DNA of 64,000 nucleotides from Campylobacter sp. CCS1377 (lineage in GTDB: Bacteria > Campylobacterota > Campylobacteria > Campylobacterales > Campylobacteraceae), in contig NZ_CP155620.1 of assembly GCF_040008265.1 (NCBI RefSeq), forward strand, positions 1,488,001 to 1,552,000, read 5' to 3'. The position numbers and the translations under genes were made by a program. Below, piece after piece: positions 37,555-46,296 of the stretch (position 1 is the first letter of the stretch; each line of letters opens with the position of its first letter). The notes beneath the pieces were generated by a model. That model had not been told where the DNA came from, did not search any database, and saw only the letters and a list, made by a program, of their open reading frames with translations.

Positions 37555-37824
37555 ATGATAAAGAAGATCATTTGTGGAAATGCGATTTTTGGTCATGGTA
37601 GAAAAAGGATTTTTGATACTAATAATACAAATAAACCAAAATATTCAGAAAGTAATGGCAAACTTAAAGTCGTTTTGTTTAACGAAAAAGATGGAAAACA
37701 AAATAATTTTAGATTTACTTGCTCTTTAACAAACAAAGAAAAGGTAGATGAGTTTTTAACAAGAGACACACAAGAAAACTTGATGATAGTTTTTAAAGGT
37801 GAAGTTGAATTTAGAAAGGAATAA
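37555..37824 (+). CDS. Hypothetical small soluble protein, first gene of the cassette
   Basis: An 89-aa basic protein without signal peptide or membrane segment (KKIICGNAIFGHGRKRIFDT; then NGKLKVVLFNEKDGKQNN). Its pattern of short beta strands (LKVVLFNE, FRFTCSLTN, NLMIVFKGEVEF) suggests a small beta-rich domain. The AAAGGGA site is eight bases upstream of ATG. I recognise no family. It is two bases upstream of the next gene, so the two are co-translated. It is under the predicted control of the divergent regulator. Confidence 0.65.
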   Translation: MIKKIICGNAIFGHGRKRIFDTNNTNKPKYSESNGKLKVVLFNEKDGKQNNFRFTCSLTNKEKVDEFLTRDTQENLMIVFKGEVEFRKE

Positions 37825-37826
37825 AA

Positions 37827-38063
37827 ATGAAAAAAACTTTGTTATTGTTGTTAGTTTTGACAAATTTTAGCTTTGGCTTTAATGGAGATTGCAGTTTTGA
37901 ACAAAGTGAATATGAAATGGCACTAAGACAATTTGAGTGGGAGCAAGACGAGTATACATATAATCGCGCTATGCGAGCTCAAGAGAATTTGGAACAATGC
38001 TACACAAATCTACGTATGGAATTAGAAAATGTAGCAAATCAATTAAGAATAATGGGATATTAA
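37827..38063 (+). CDS. Hypothetical small exported protein
   Basis: A 78-aa protein with a signal peptide (KKTLLLLLVLTNFSFG, cleavage near FNGDC). The mature part of about 60 residues is an acidic amphipathic helix rich in Glu, Gln and Tyr, with two Cys (GDCSFEQSEYEM and ENLEQCYTNLRME) that could form a disulfide in the periplasm. No family recognised. It starts two bases after the preceding stop, with AAAGGA inside the end of the previous gene. Confidence 0.65.
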   Translation: MKKTLLLLLVLTNFSFGFNGDCSFEQSEYEMALRQFEWEQDEYTYNRAMRAQENLEQCYTNLRMELENVANQLRIMGY

Positions 38064-38095
38064 ACTAAATTTAAATTATTAAAAAAGGAAAAACA

Positions 38096-38329
38096 ATGAA
38101 AAAAATTATACTGAGTTTTATATTGCTTGTTGCTCTAGCTTGCATAGCTAATTTTATGGGATTTTTAGAACTTCTTGTATATTTAATGCCAAGTTTTATA
38201 TTTACTGCATTGATTGCATTTGTAGTGTACAAGTTATTATCCAAAATCAAAGATGAAACTCTGCGTTCATTATCATTTGTTATTGCATTCATCTTGTTAT
38301 TAATCTTTTTTTTTATACACTATAAATAA
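38096..38329 (+). CDS. Hypothetical small membrane protein (three hydrophobic segments)
   Basis: A 77-aa highly hydrophobic protein with segments at residues 4-20, 23-44 and 56-74, the first possibly a signal peptide (ILSFILLVALACIANFMG). A short basic loop KLLSKIKDETLRS separates the last two. The AAAAAGGA site is well placed. It lies 32 bases after the exported protein. Size and composition resemble holin-like or immunity-type small membrane proteins, but nothing specific can be claimed. Confidence 0.6.
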   Translation: MKKIILSFILLVALACIANFMGFLELLVYLMPSFIFTALIAFVVYKLLSKIKDETLRSLSFVIAFILLLIFFFIHYK

Positions 38330-38364
38330 TCTTCTTTCAAACATACACTAAATAAAGAGTTAAA

Positions 38365-38586
38365 ATGCATATTATCGGCTTACTTAGCATAATTTTAATT
38401 ATGGTTTTTATCATTTTGCTGGTAAAATTTTGGGAAATTTGGGCTGTAATTATTGGTATTATCGTCGCTCTTGGTATAATAGGTTTAATTTACGAACATA
38501 GAGATAGTGTCGGCGAAATTCTTAAAGTATTTTTTGGGATTATGATAATTCTTGGCATTATTTCAGCTATTATTTCAGCTTTGTAA
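38365..38586 (+). CDS. Hypothetical small membrane protein (Ile-rich)
   Basis: A 73-aa protein dominated by Ile/Val/Leu/Gly, with two or three membrane segments (residues 4-40 and 54-72) around a polar loop YEHRDSVGEILK. No family recognised. Fourth gene of the cassette, 35 bases after the previous stop. Like its neighbour it may form small membrane oligomers, which is speculation. Confidence 0.6.
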   Translation: MHIIGLLSIILIMVFIILLVKFWEIWAVIIGIIVALGIIGLIYEHRDSVGEILKVFFGIMIILGIISAIISAL

Positions 38587-38605
38587 CTTTTCATCAAGGA
38601 AACAA

Positions 38606-38821
38606 ATGCAAAAATTAATTTTATTATTTTCTTTTCTTAGCTTTGTTCATGGGATTGATTTAACTTCCATAATTGATAGTGATTTTTTTCAAAGCTCTAG
38701 GCATTATAGATCTAGTGGCGACATTTCCAAACTAGACTCTTTGCTAGGTACAATCACTTCTTTTGTTGTAAAATCAATATTTGTTATAGTTGTTTTAATT
38801 TTAATCCTAAGTTATTTTTAA
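38606..38821 (+). CDS. Hypothetical small exported membrane-anchored protein
   Basis: A 71-aa protein. The ATG at 38606 follows AAGGA at 38596-38600; an upstream in-frame ATG at 38552 lies inside the previous gene and is rejected. It has a signal peptide (KLILLFSFLSFVHG, cleavage near IDLTS), a short periplasmic stretch (DFFQSSRHYRSSGD) and a C-terminal membrane helix (residues 52-70, ending in YF). It is the last gene of the cassette; repeats and toxin-antitoxin remnants follow. No family recognised. Confidence 0.6.
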   Translation: MQKLILLFSFLSFVHGIDLTSIIDSDFFQSSRHYRSSGDISKLDSLLGTITSFVVKSIFVIVVLILILSYF

Positions 38822-39224
38822 AAAAAGTTCAAATAAACTCCAAATCACTCAAGCTTCAATTTGCTTTTTGCTATGCTGAATTATTTTTTCACTATATTAA
38901 ACTATTACTCCGTCATGTTGAGCCCAGCGAAACATCTCTATTTTTTAGTCATTTCACCCCAACCGTCATTATTCTGAATGAATGCGAAGAATCTTTATTA
39001 AAACACTTGTTTTCTCTTTAATAAAATACAACTTCTTTATTATAGAGATCCTTCAGTCGCTTCATTCCATCAAGATGACGAAGTTATCTCACTCTTTTGT
39101 GATGATAAATTTGCTTCCTTAGGATAATAGAAGATGTATTATTATTCATAATGATAGAAAATACATTTTTTTGCAAGAGTGCGTCAGTGATTGTTTAAAT
39201 TTGGTTTTATTTGGAATATATCAA
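38822..39224. other. Non-coding stretch with degenerate repeats
   Basis: This 400-bp stretch between the small-protein cassette and the toxin-antitoxin remnants has stop codons in all frames and holds no gene I can support. The repeat arms at 38912-39081 are its only recognisable structure; the remainder is low-complexity A/T-rich sequence. Confidence 0.6.
38912..39081. repeat. Degenerate intergenic repeat with three related arms
   Basis: Arm 1 is at 38912-38940 (CGTCATGTTGAGC...GAAACATCTCT) and arm 2 at 38965-39000 (CGTCATTATTCTGAATGAATG...AAGAATCT), both in the same orientation. Arm 3, at 39045-39081, is in inverse orientation (AGAGATCCTTCAGTCGCTTC...GATGACG). Arms 2 and 3 can pair imperfectly over about 30 bases around a 44-base spacer. 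The CGTCAT...GAAGAATCT/AGGATGAC type is a dispersed intergenic repeat I recall from Campylobacter and Helicobacter; origin and function are not known to me. Confidence 0.6.
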
Positions 39225-39300
39225 TCATTTGTCTTTATAATGTGTCCTACAACCCACAATATAAATACAATTCTCATCACTATAATAAACCAAAACAGTG
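39225..39300 (-). pseudogene. C-terminal remnant of a RelE/ParE-type toxin
   Basis: The minus strand reads LVYYSDENCIYIVGCRTHYKDK and then a stop at 39225-39227. The last strands resemble the C-terminus of RelE/YafQ-type mRNA interferases (a YI-V-CRTHY-type end). It has no start and follows the truncated antitoxin immediately, so an internal deletion appears to have removed most of the toxin and the antitoxin end. Non-functional as a toxin. Confidence 0.55.
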
Positions 39301-39302
39301 CT

Positions 39303-39428
39303 TTAAATCAATGCGCCTTGAAAACATTCTAATGACTGTTGTATATCAAGTCCCAAATCATTAAAAAGCTCATCAGCTTGCTTTTTTAACTCGCTATCGA
39401 CTCTAAGTTGTAATAAAATACTTGCCAT
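39303..39428 (-). pseudogene. Truncated RelB/DinJ-type antitoxin
   Basis: The start at 39428 reads MASILLQLRVDSELKKQADE, then LFNDLGLDIQQSLE, the ribbon-helix-helix N-terminus of RelB/DinJ antitoxins. After 41 codons it stops (TAA 39303-39305), about half the family length of roughly 85 residues, before any toxin-binding region. A good AAGGA-type site precedes it (AAAAAAGGATGAGAT). It sits between the repeat region and the DASS transporter gene. Confidence 0.65.
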
Positions 39429-39511
39429 ATCTCATCCTTTTTTAAGTATTTTGATATGGCATAATATATTTTGATGGAATTTATATGTAATTTTTATAAT
39501 TTGTCAGAATT

Positions 39512-41320
39512 TTAATAAAACCCTAAAACTTTCCACCAAAGAAGTCCAACACTTATCATCACTATCATATCCACAACAGAAATGACAAAACCAACGCCCC
39601 ACCATTTTTTAAGACTCACATAATTTGTCCCAAAAATTACTGGAGCTGTTCCTGTAGCATAGTGTGTTAAAGCCATCATAACATTACCTGCAGTAATCAT
39701 GATAAAAGCATAAAGAAGTGGCGGCGCTCCTAAAGCAAGCCCTGCACTATAAAACACAAAAAACATCGCTGAAATGTGCGCTGTAGTTGAGGCAAAGAAA
39801 TAATGTGCATACAAAAAGGCAATGGCTAAGAAAAACATAATAGAAATTTCACCTAAGCCCATAATGGACGCTAGAATTCCTAATTGCTCTGCTAAAAACT
39901 GCGTTACGCCGAGTTTTCCAAGCATGGTTGCCATCATTACAAGCGCTGAGAACCAAATTAAAGTATTCCAAGCTGCCTTTTCAGCTAAAACTTCTCCAAA
40001 GGTTAAAACCCCACTTAAAAGCACTAAAGAAAGCCCAAATAAAGCTACCGTTGTGGCATCAAGAGAAATTCCAAACAACAAGCCCAAAGCTCCAGCCCAT
40101 AAAGCAAGTAAAAGCAAAAATACGCCAAGCATTATCTTTTCGGAGCGTTTCATTGAGCCAAGTTCTTTTAATTTTCCTTTTGCAAATTCAGAAGCATTTG
40201 GAGTGGATTTGATTTCTGGTGGAGCAAGGAAATAAATCACCAAAGGCATAACAAGCATAGCAGCAATACCCGGTAAAAACATACCTAAAGCCCATTGCGC
40301 CCAGCTTAAATGTATATCCATATTCGTTGCTTGAGCGACTAAATCAACGACTAAAGGATTTGGCGCAGTTGCTGTGATAAACATCGTAGAAGAGATAGGA
40401 TTAGCTTGAAAATTCACCAAAGAAAGATAAGTACCAATTTTACCTTGAGTTCCATCTTCAGGAGTGGATTTAAACGAACGACTAATAGCTTGGACGATAG
40501 GATTTATGATAGCTCCAGCTCTTGCAGTGTTTGAAGGAGTGACTGGGGCTAAAACTGTTTCACTAAATACAATAGAATAAGCAATTCCTAAAGTTTTCTT
40601 ACCAAAAATACTAATAAAATAATAAGCAAGCCTTTCGCCAAGCCCCGTTTTAATCACACCACGCGCAACGATAATAGAAACAACAATGAGCCAAATGAGT
40701 GAATTTGAAAAACCGCTTAACGCATCTTTAATGCCTGTTTTTGACTTGAGTTTTGAGATGGCATTATTTACTTTTTCATCGATTTGTTTTTGAGGCATTA
40801 TTTTAAGCGCCAACTCATTTAAAGCTTTGATTTTACTTTCTGCAAGAAGTTTCTTATTTTGCGTTGCAGAGGTTTTTTTGGTGTAAAGTTTAGAAAGCTC
40901 CGTAATCTGTAAATCTTTATGCAAAGATGATGAAGTAATGGCCTCAACTTCTGCTTTTAAACCTTTTTGTGTGTTTGCCTCCACTAAAGCCGCCAAACTT
41001 ACTTCCTGTATAGCCTTGTCCATAGCCGCTTTATGCGAATTTGACTGATCTTGCATGACTATAGTTTGCAAGGTTTTAATCTGCGTTTCCCTAATGGAGC
41101 TTTGCGGAGTGGTAATGCCAGTAATTGCAACAATGGCAATGGCGATTAAACACACTGCGCCCAAAGGCATTACTTGTAAAATTACTGCCATAATTACAGC
41201 AATAAAAAGCCCTAAAAAGTGCCAAGAATTTTCCTCTAAACCCATAGGAGCTGGAGTGAAATAAAAAATTGCTACAATCAAAAGACATAGCAACAACATA
41301 GGAATTTTCTTTTTTTCCAT
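39512..41320 (-). CDS. DASS-family dicarboxylate/2-oxoglutarate-malate-type transporter
   Basis: A 602-aa inner-membrane transporter of the divalent anion:Na+ symporter family. I prefer the start at 41320 (MEKKKIPMLLL), preceded by AAGGA, over an upstream start at 41374. Family features are APVTPSNTARAGAIINPIVQ, the ATAPNPLVVDLVAQATN loop, and a C-terminal HYFFASTTAHISAMFFVFYSAG and HYATGTAPVIFGTNYVS. A large hydrophilic insert (about residues 75-200) after the first helices is Lys/Ala-rich and unusual for the family core. It may import 2-oxoglutarate, malate or citrate-type acids used as carbon sources; substrate unproven. Confidence 0.88.
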   Translation of the reverse strand: MEKKKIPMLLLCLLIVAIFYFTPAPMGLEENSWHFLGLFIAVIMAVILQVMPLGAVCLIAIAIVAITGITTPQSSIRETQIKTLQTIVMQDQSNSHKAAMDKAIQEVSLAALVEANTQKGLKAEVEAITSSSLHKDLQITELSKLYTKKTSATQNKKLLAESKIKALNELALKIMPQKQIDEKVNNAISKLKSKTGIKDALSGFSNSLIWLIVVSIIVARGVIKTGLGERLAYYFISIFGKKTLGIAYSIVFSETVLAPVTPSNTARAGAIINPIVQAISRSFKSTPEDGTQGKIGTYLSLVNFQANPISSTMFITATAPNPLVVDLVAQATNMDIHLSWAQWALGMFLPGIAAMLVMPLVIYFLAPPEIKSTPNASEFAKGKLKELGSMKRSEKIMLGVFLLLLALWAGALGLLFGISLDATTVALFGLSLVLLSGVLTFGEVLAEKAAWNTLIWFSALVMMATMLGKLGVTQFLAEQLGILASIMGLGEISIMFFLAIAFLYAHYFFASTTAHISAMFFVFYSAGLALGAPPLLYAFIMITAGNVMMALTHYATGTAPVIFGTNYVSLKKWWGVGFVISVVDMIVMISVGLLWWKVLGFY

Positions 41321-41436
41321 ATTTATCCTTAGTTTTAAATTTGCATAAATTGTAAGCAAATATATTTTAATCAAATCTTAAATATACTTTACAAAATAAG
41401 TATAAAAATTTATTGATACAATCTGTAAATTTTGAG

Positions 41437-41442
41437 TATAAT
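41437..41442 (+). promoter_or_regulatory. -10 box for the mla operon
   Basis: TATAAT at 41437-41442, in the context TTTTGAGTATAAT, matches the Campylobacter extended -10 pattern. It lies 25 bases upstream of the mlaA ATG. Confidence 0.6.
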
Positions 41443-41467
41443 TAAAGTTTTGCTTTGGAGAAATTTA

Positions 41468-42160
41468 ATGTTTAAAAAAATTATTTTTTTAATGCTTTTT
41501 AATTTAACTTTAGCACAAGCCAATGTAAATTTAGATGAATTTGAACAAGAATATCAAAAATATCAAGTCAACGATCCACTATCAGGATATAACAAAGCAA
41601 TGACAAGTTTTAATGTGACTTTGTATGATTATAGTTTTAGGCCTATTTTAAAAGGCTATAATGCCATTACTCCTGAATTTGTGCGAGTGGGAACGAGAAA
41701 TTTCTTTGATAATTTAATCTTTCCTTTAAGATTTATAGGCAATGTCTTGCAGTTTAAATTGGCTAATGCTGGGGAAGAAATTAAAAGATTTAGCGTTAAT
41801 ACCGTTTTTGGATTTTTTGGTTTTATTGATGCGGCAAGTAAAACAGGGATACAAAAACATCCTGCTGATATAGGAAGTGTTTTAGCACACTGGGGAGTTG
41901 GAAATGGTTTTCATATCGTTTTACCTGTGCTTGGACCTAGCAATTTAAGAGATACTTTAGCTTTAAGCGCTGATTGGTTTTTGGTGCCGACAGCTTATAT
42001 TGATCCTACTTGGTTAAGCGTTGGAGTAAGTGCATATGGCTTTGGCAATGAACTCTCTTTTAGAACAGATGAAATCGATGAAATTTATCATAATACTCCA
42101 AATTTATATCCATTTTTGCGCGATGCTTATGAGCAAAGACGCATAAAACTTAGTCAATAA
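41468..42160 (+). CDS. mlaA: MlaA (VacJ)-family lipoprotein-like phospholipid transport protein
   Basis: A 230-aa exported protein (signal peptide FKKIIFLMLFNLTLAQANV; the lipobox Cys of typical MlaA is not present, so it may be anchored differently or simply exported). The VacJ domain is clear: DPLSGYNKAMTSFNVTLYDY, LRFIGNVLQFKLANAGEEIKR, and GIQKHPADIGSVLAHWGVGNG. It removes mislocalised phospholipids from the outer membrane. ATG 41468 follows TGGAG; the ATG at 41432 lies upstream of the promoter and is rejected. It is 15 bases upstream of mlaC. Confidence 0.9.
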   Translation: MFKKIIFLMLFNLTLAQANVNLDEFEQEYQKYQVNDPLSGYNKAMTSFNVTLYDYSFRPILKGYNAITPEFVRVGTRNFFDNLIFPLRFIGNVLQFKLANAGEEIKRFSVNTVFGFFGFIDAASKTGIQKHPADIGSVLAHWGVGNGFHIVLPVLGPSNLRDTLALSADWFLVPTAYIDPTWLSVGVSAYGFGNELSFRTDEIDEIYHNTPNLYPFLRDAYEQRRIKLSQ

Positions 42161-42175
42161 AGAAAGGTTTAGTAA

Positions 42176-42742
42176 ATGAAAATTTTTGCATTATTACTCA
42201 TTTTAAATTTAACATGCTTTGCTTTAAAACTTGAAAATATTTCAACTACTATGCAAACTAATATTGATAAAAGTTTGCAAATTTTAAGTCAAAGCAAAGG
42301 TGATAAAACTTTAGTTGCAAAAGATATTTTTGCTTTATTTGATGAAATTTTTGATTATAAGCTTATGGCAAGATTGAGTCTTGGAAAATTTTATGAAAAA
42401 TTAGATAAAAACGAACAAGAAAAATATGAGAAAGCCTTTGAAACAAGTTTAAAAAATAGCTTTACAAGCAAACTCACACTTTATAAAGATCAAATTCTTA
42501 AAGTCAAAAAAGGCGAACAAAAAAATGAAAAAAGATATTTTTTAAGCACCTCTATGATGATAGATGGGGAAGAAAAATTTGTGATTTTTAAATTTTATAA
42601 CAACCAAAACGATTGGCTGATTTATGATGTTGATGTTTTGGGTGTTAGCATTGTGCAAACTTATAGATCGCAATTTGAAGATCATTTGAAAAATGAAAAG
42701 CTTGAAACTTTGATTACAAAATTAGAAAATATAAAAATTTAA
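42176..42742 (+). CDS. mlaC: MlaC/Ttg2D-type periplasmic phospholipid-binding protein
   Basis: A 188-aa protein with signal peptide (FALLLILNLTCFALK) and the MlaC fold features: DIFALFDEIFDYKLMARLSLG, ALFDEIFDY preceding the conserved FYEKLDKNEQEKYEKAF, and NDWLIYDVDVLGVSIVQTYRSQF. It shuttles phospholipid between membranes. It is followed three bases later by the RND gene. The inner-membrane MlaFED complex is not in this window; an RND-type partner replaces it here. Confidence 0.9.
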   Translation: MKIFALLLILNLTCFALKLENISTTMQTNIDKSLQILSQSKGDKTLVAKDIFALFDEIFDYKLMARLSLGKFYEKLDKNEQEKYEKAFETSLKNSFTSKLTLYKDQILKVKKGEQKNEKRYFLSTSMMIDGEEKFVIFKFYNNQNDWLIYDVDVLGVSIVQTYRSQFEDHLKNEKLETLITKLENIKI

Positions 42743-42745
42743 TAA

Positions 42746-45169
42746 ATGTTAGTCAAATTTTTTAAATTTTTAATCACCTACCCAAAAAGCGTATTTTTTG
42801 GCACTTTGCTTATATGTATTATTTTAAGCTCTTTTGCTTTTAAGCTTGAAGTGGATGCAAGCGCAGAAAGTCTTTTACTAGAAGATGATAAAGACTTAAA
42901 AATTTTTAGAGAATTTTCTAAGCATTATAAAAGTGATAATTTTCTCATGCTTTCTTTTAAGCCAAAAGATGAAAAACTTTTTAGCAAAGAAAATCTTGAT
43001 AAACTCACGCAACTTCATCAAGAATTAGAGCAAGTAAAGGGCGTTGAGCGCGTCTTTAGTATGATAAATGCCCCTTTGCTTCAAAGCTCAAGTACACAAG
43101 ATCTTAAAGAACTTTTAAAAAACATTCCTACCATACAAAATAAAGACATTAATCTCACAAAAGCTAAAGAAGAGTTTTTAAACAGTCCTTTTTACAAAAA
43201 CAATATCATTTCAAAAGATGCCAAAACCACAGCCTTAATCATCTATTTAAAAGCAGATGCAAAATATTTAGAACTCATTGATTTAAGAGATAAGGCTTTA
43301 AGTGAAAGTGAAAAAAATCACTACCGTCTTGCCCTTAACAAACACCAAGAAAAACAAAACGCCATTACAAAACAAATTTTAAACGATATTAAACTCATAC
43401 AAGAAAAATACAAAAAAAGTCAAGATGAACTCTATCTTGGCGGAGTCAGCATGATAGCTGATGATATGATTACTTATATTAAAAATGATTTGCTTGTTTA
43501 TGGAGCGAGCCTAGCCCCACTTTTAGCTTTAGCTTTGTGGGGCTTTTTTAAGAAATTGCGTCTTGTGATTTTTCCTTTGTTTGTGTGTTTTATTTCTTTA
43601 TTTAGCGTGAGTGGATTGTTTGCTTTAATGAATTTTAAGATTACGGTTATTTCATCAAATTATGTTGCCTTAATGCTTATCATCACTCTTTCTGTGGTTA
43701 TACACTTGATTTCTCATTTTACCCAACTGACCCATAAATTTTCACATTCTAAAATTCAAAGACTGATCTTAGCAAGCTTGCTCGCTAAATCAAAGCCTAG
43801 TTTTTATGCTATATTAACAACCATTATTGGTTTTTTAAGTTTAATGTTTTCAGGCATTGAACCCATTATAAAACTTGGCATTATGATGAGTTTAGGTATT
43901 AGCGTGAGTTTAGTTTTATCTTTTGTCTTTTTTGCTAGTTTATTTATGCTTTTAAAACCTATTGCGTATCCAAAAAATAATTTCAAACTACACTTACTTC
44001 AATTTTGCACTCATACGTGTTTTCATCACAGAAAAACCATTTATATCATTAGTGCTTTAATTTTTATCTTATCGCTTTATGGTATTTTGCAACTTAGAGT
44101 GGAAAATTCTTTTGTGAATTATTTTAAAGATGGTAGTGAAATTAAAGAAGGCTTACTTGTGATTGATAAAAATTTAGGTGGAACTCTGCCTTTGGATATC
44201 ATCATTAAATTTAAAGATCAAGATCAAAATATCACAGGAAATGAATTTGATAGTTTTGAAAACGAGTTTGCTTTCTTAGCTCAGCAAAATACCTACTGGT
44301 TTAATTCTCACAAAACGCGTATCGCAAAAAAAGTACATGAATTTTTAGAAAATAAAGAATTTATAGGCTCTGTTCTTAGCTTAAATAGTCTTTTGAGTTT
44401 AGGTAAAAGCATTAATAACAACCAAGATTTAGACGATTTTGCTCTAGCCTTTTTAAATGAAAATTTACCCGATCGCTTCAAGCAAGATTTATTGTCTCCT
44501 TTTGTGAATATCACGCATAATGAATTGCGTTTTAGCTTACGCATTATGGATTCTCATCCTTTGCTTCAAAGAGCAATTTTTCTTAAAGAGCTTGAAAACG
44601 AGCTTAATATTTTACTGGCTAAAGACGAAGTTAGTGTGCATATAACAGGCATTATGTTACTTTACAATAATATGCTTCAAAGTCTTTTTAAATCGCAATT
44701 TAACACTCTTTCTTTTGTGATTTTGGCTATTTTTGTGCTTTTTGTTTTGATTTTTAGAAGTCTTAAGCTTTCTGTGATTGCAATTTTTAGCAATATCATT
44801 GCTTTGGGCGTTATTTTTGCTTTAATGGGACTTGCTAATTTACCTTTAGATATTATGAGTATTACCATAGCTGCCATTTGTATAGGCATAGGAGTTGATG
44901 ATACCATTCATTATATTTATCGCTTCAAAAAAGAATTAAGGCACAATAATCTAGAAAACGCCATACTTAAAACGCATTATTCCATAGGCTCAGCGCTTTA
45001 TTACACAAGTTTTAGTATAGTGCTTGGTTTTAGTGTGATGGTAAGTAGTAATTTTATCCCAACCATTTACTTTGGGCTATTAACACTTTTTATTATGATG
45101 CTTTTGCTTTTAAGCTCTTTAATCTTATTGCCAAGCTTACTTATCACTTTTCGTTATAAACTTTTTTGA
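42746..45169 (+). CDS. RND-superfamily (MMPL-type) membrane protein of the mla locus
   Basis: An 807-aa protein with two repeated MMPL halves: N-terminal helix, large periplasmic domain, then six-helix bundles (about residues 250-420 and 640-805). Motifs include [20 protein letters not shown] and [22 protein letters not shown], the latter typical of HpnN/MmpL-like lipid exporters. Its order after mlaA and mlaC suggests lipid export to or from the outer membrane. It starts three bases after mlaC and ends convergent with rdgB, overlapping by 26 bases. Confidence 0.88.
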   Translation: MLVKFFKFLITYPKSVFFGTLLICIILSSFAFKLEVDASAESLLLEDDKDLKIFREFSKHYKSDNFLMLSFKPKDEKLFSKENLDKLTQLHQELEQVKGVERVFSMINAPLLQSSSTQDLKELLKNIPTIQNKDINLTKAKEEFLNSPFYKNNIISKDAKTTALIIYLKADAKYLELIDLRDKALSESEKNHYRLALNKHQEKQNAITKQILNDIKLIQEKYKKSQDELYLGGVSMIADDMITYIKNDLLVYGASLAPLLALALWGFFKKLRLVIFPLFVCFISLFSVSGLFALMNFKITVISSNYVALMLIITLSVVIHLISHFTQLTHKFSHSKIQRLILASLLAKSKPSFYAILTTIIGFLSLMFSGIEPIIKLGIMMSLGISVSLVLSFVFFASLFMLLKPIAYPKNNFKLHLLQFCTHTCFHHRKTIYIISALIFILSLYGILQLRVENSFVNYFKDGSEIKEGLLVIDKNLGGTLPLDIIIKFKDQDQNITGNEFDSFENEFAFLAQQNTYWFNSHKTRIAKKVHEFLENKEFIGSVLSLNSLLSLGKSINNNQDLDDFALAFLNENLPDRFKQDLLSPFVNITHNELRFSLRIMDSHPLLQRAIFLKELENELNILLAKDEVSVHITGIMLLYNNMLQSLFKSQFNTLSFVILAIFVLFVLIFRSLKLSVIAIFSNIIALGVIFALMGLANLPLDIMSITIAAICIGIGVDDTIHYIYRFKKELRHNNLENAILKTHYSIGSALYYTSFSIVLGFSVMVSSNFIPTIYFGLLTLFIMMLLLLSSLILLPSLLITFRYKLF

Positions 45170-45758
45170 TATTTTTTAGAATAAATTTTGCATTTTGTAA
45201 GGCTTTAAAACGATGAGAAATTTGATTTTTTTCATCATTGCTAAGCTCGGCTAAGGTTTTATCAAAACCCTTTGGGATAAAAAGACTATCATAGCCAAAG
45301 CCATTTTCACCTCTTTCCTCATCAATCACGCGCCCATGCATACTGCCATGCACACTAAATTCACCCGCAAAAGCAACCATAGCAATGGCAGCCATATAAT
45401 GAGCCTTACTTTCTTTATAGCCCTTTTCTTTCATTTGTTTTACTAGCTCATCGCGGTTGCTTTTATCATCTCCCTTGCCACTAAATCTAGCAGAATAAAT
45501 CCCTGGCTTACCGCCCAAAATATCAACACAAATTCCGCTATCATCACTTAAAACAAAAAATTCATTTTTTTGTCTTTCATTTAAAGCATCAAAAACCGCT
45601 CTTGCTTTTATAAGAGCATTTTGCTTAAAACTTGTGCCATACTCTTCTATCTCAAAAGGCTTTAAAATTTCATCAAAAGCATAAACTTCAAATTCTTTTA
45701 AAAGCTCTTTTATTTCGAGGACTTTATGTTTATTGCTCGTTGCTAATAAAATTTTCAT
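45144..45758 (-). CDS. rdgB: Non-canonical purine NTP pyrophosphatase (RdgB/HAM1)
   Basis: A 204-aa house-cleaning enzyme hydrolysing dITP, XTP and ITP. The N-terminal phosphate loop [14 protein letters not shown], the [21 protein letters not shown] segment with the paired Asp, and the [11 protein letters not shown] loop with SHRFKAL at the end are complete. Convergent overlap of 26 bases with the RND gene. It overlaps the start of the following membrane gene (45730-45758), which it probably follows in a transcript. Confidence 0.95.
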   Translation of the reverse strand: MKILLATSNKHKVLEIKELLKEFEVYAFDEILKPFEIEEYGTSFKQNALIKARAVFDALNERQKNEFFVLSDDSGICVDILGGKPGIYSARFSGKGDDKSNRDELVKQMKEKGYKESKAHYMAAIAMVAFAGEFSVHGSMHGRVIDEERGENGFGYDSLFIPKGFDKTLAELSNDEKNQISHRFKALQNAKFILKNIKKVYNEK

Positions 45759-46224
45759 CTTGCTCCAAAAAATTCACTATTTTTTTTAAATTATCTTTTT
45801 TAATACCTTGCCAAACCAAGAAAAAATCGACCAAATTCCAAATAAATAAAACAAAAAAACCTAAAAAAGCTACAAAAAGAGTCATCACCGCTTGTATATC
45901 ATCCGAATAATCAAGTTCGTCAAATGCGGCAATCTTTATCGCAATAGCTATAAATATCCACACAAAAGATAAAATCCAAAAAACAATTTTCATAATGCCA
46001 AGAAAAATATCGCCTTTATACAAACGATCCAAACTAAGTCCGCATAAAATCCAAGCAGGGATAAGTCCAAGAAGAAGCCCTATAATAGGATTTTTAAAAT
46101 TTAAAAACTGAATTTGGGTTATTTTTTCATCACTCAAAGCTTCAATTTTATCTTTATAAGGCATCAAAGATACAACTTCAACTTTACCTTGAAGAATCAA
46201 TAATAAATTTTGAAAACTAACCAT
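45730..46224 (-). CDS. Hypothetical membrane protein (TM2-like architecture), intact paralogue
   Basis: A 164-aa protein. A soluble N-terminus is followed by membrane segments at about residues 46-66 ([20 protein letters not shown]), 74-95 and 110-135. The pattern [20 protein letters not shown] resembles the TM2-domain DRxYLG motif. The C-terminus is [20 protein letters not shown]. It starts at 46224 behind AAGGAG. Its 3' 80 bases are almost identical to those of the next, broken gene. It overlaps rdgB. Function unknown. Confidence 0.75.
   Translation of the reverse strand: MVSFQNLLLILQGKVEVVSLMPYKDKIEALSDEKITQIQFLNFKNPIIGLLLGLIPAWILCGLSLDRLYKGDIFLGIMKIVFWILSFVWIFIAIAIKIAAFDELDYSDDIQAVMTLFVAFLGFFVLFIWNLVDFFLVWQGIKKDNLKKIVNFLEQDENFISNEQ
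45762..45841. repeat. 80-bp direct repeat, copy 1 (other copy 46305-46384)
   Basis: This segment covers the C-terminal codons of the intact membrane protein and matches 46305-46384 at 78 of 80 positions by direct comparison. The differences are T/A at the nineteenth base and C/T near the end. The rest of the two genes is much more diverged. Confidence 0.85.
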
Positions 46225-46296
46225 ATTTACTCCTTTATTAAAATGAGTATCATACTTTTTTCACTCTTTTAAAGAAATAAAAAACATAAAATATTT

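Noticed and set aside
41432-41467. Upstream start for mlaA giving MSIIKVLLWRN
   Set aside because: It would lie upstream of or within the TATAAT at 41437-41442 and spoil the signal peptide; ATG 41468 has a proper ribosome site.
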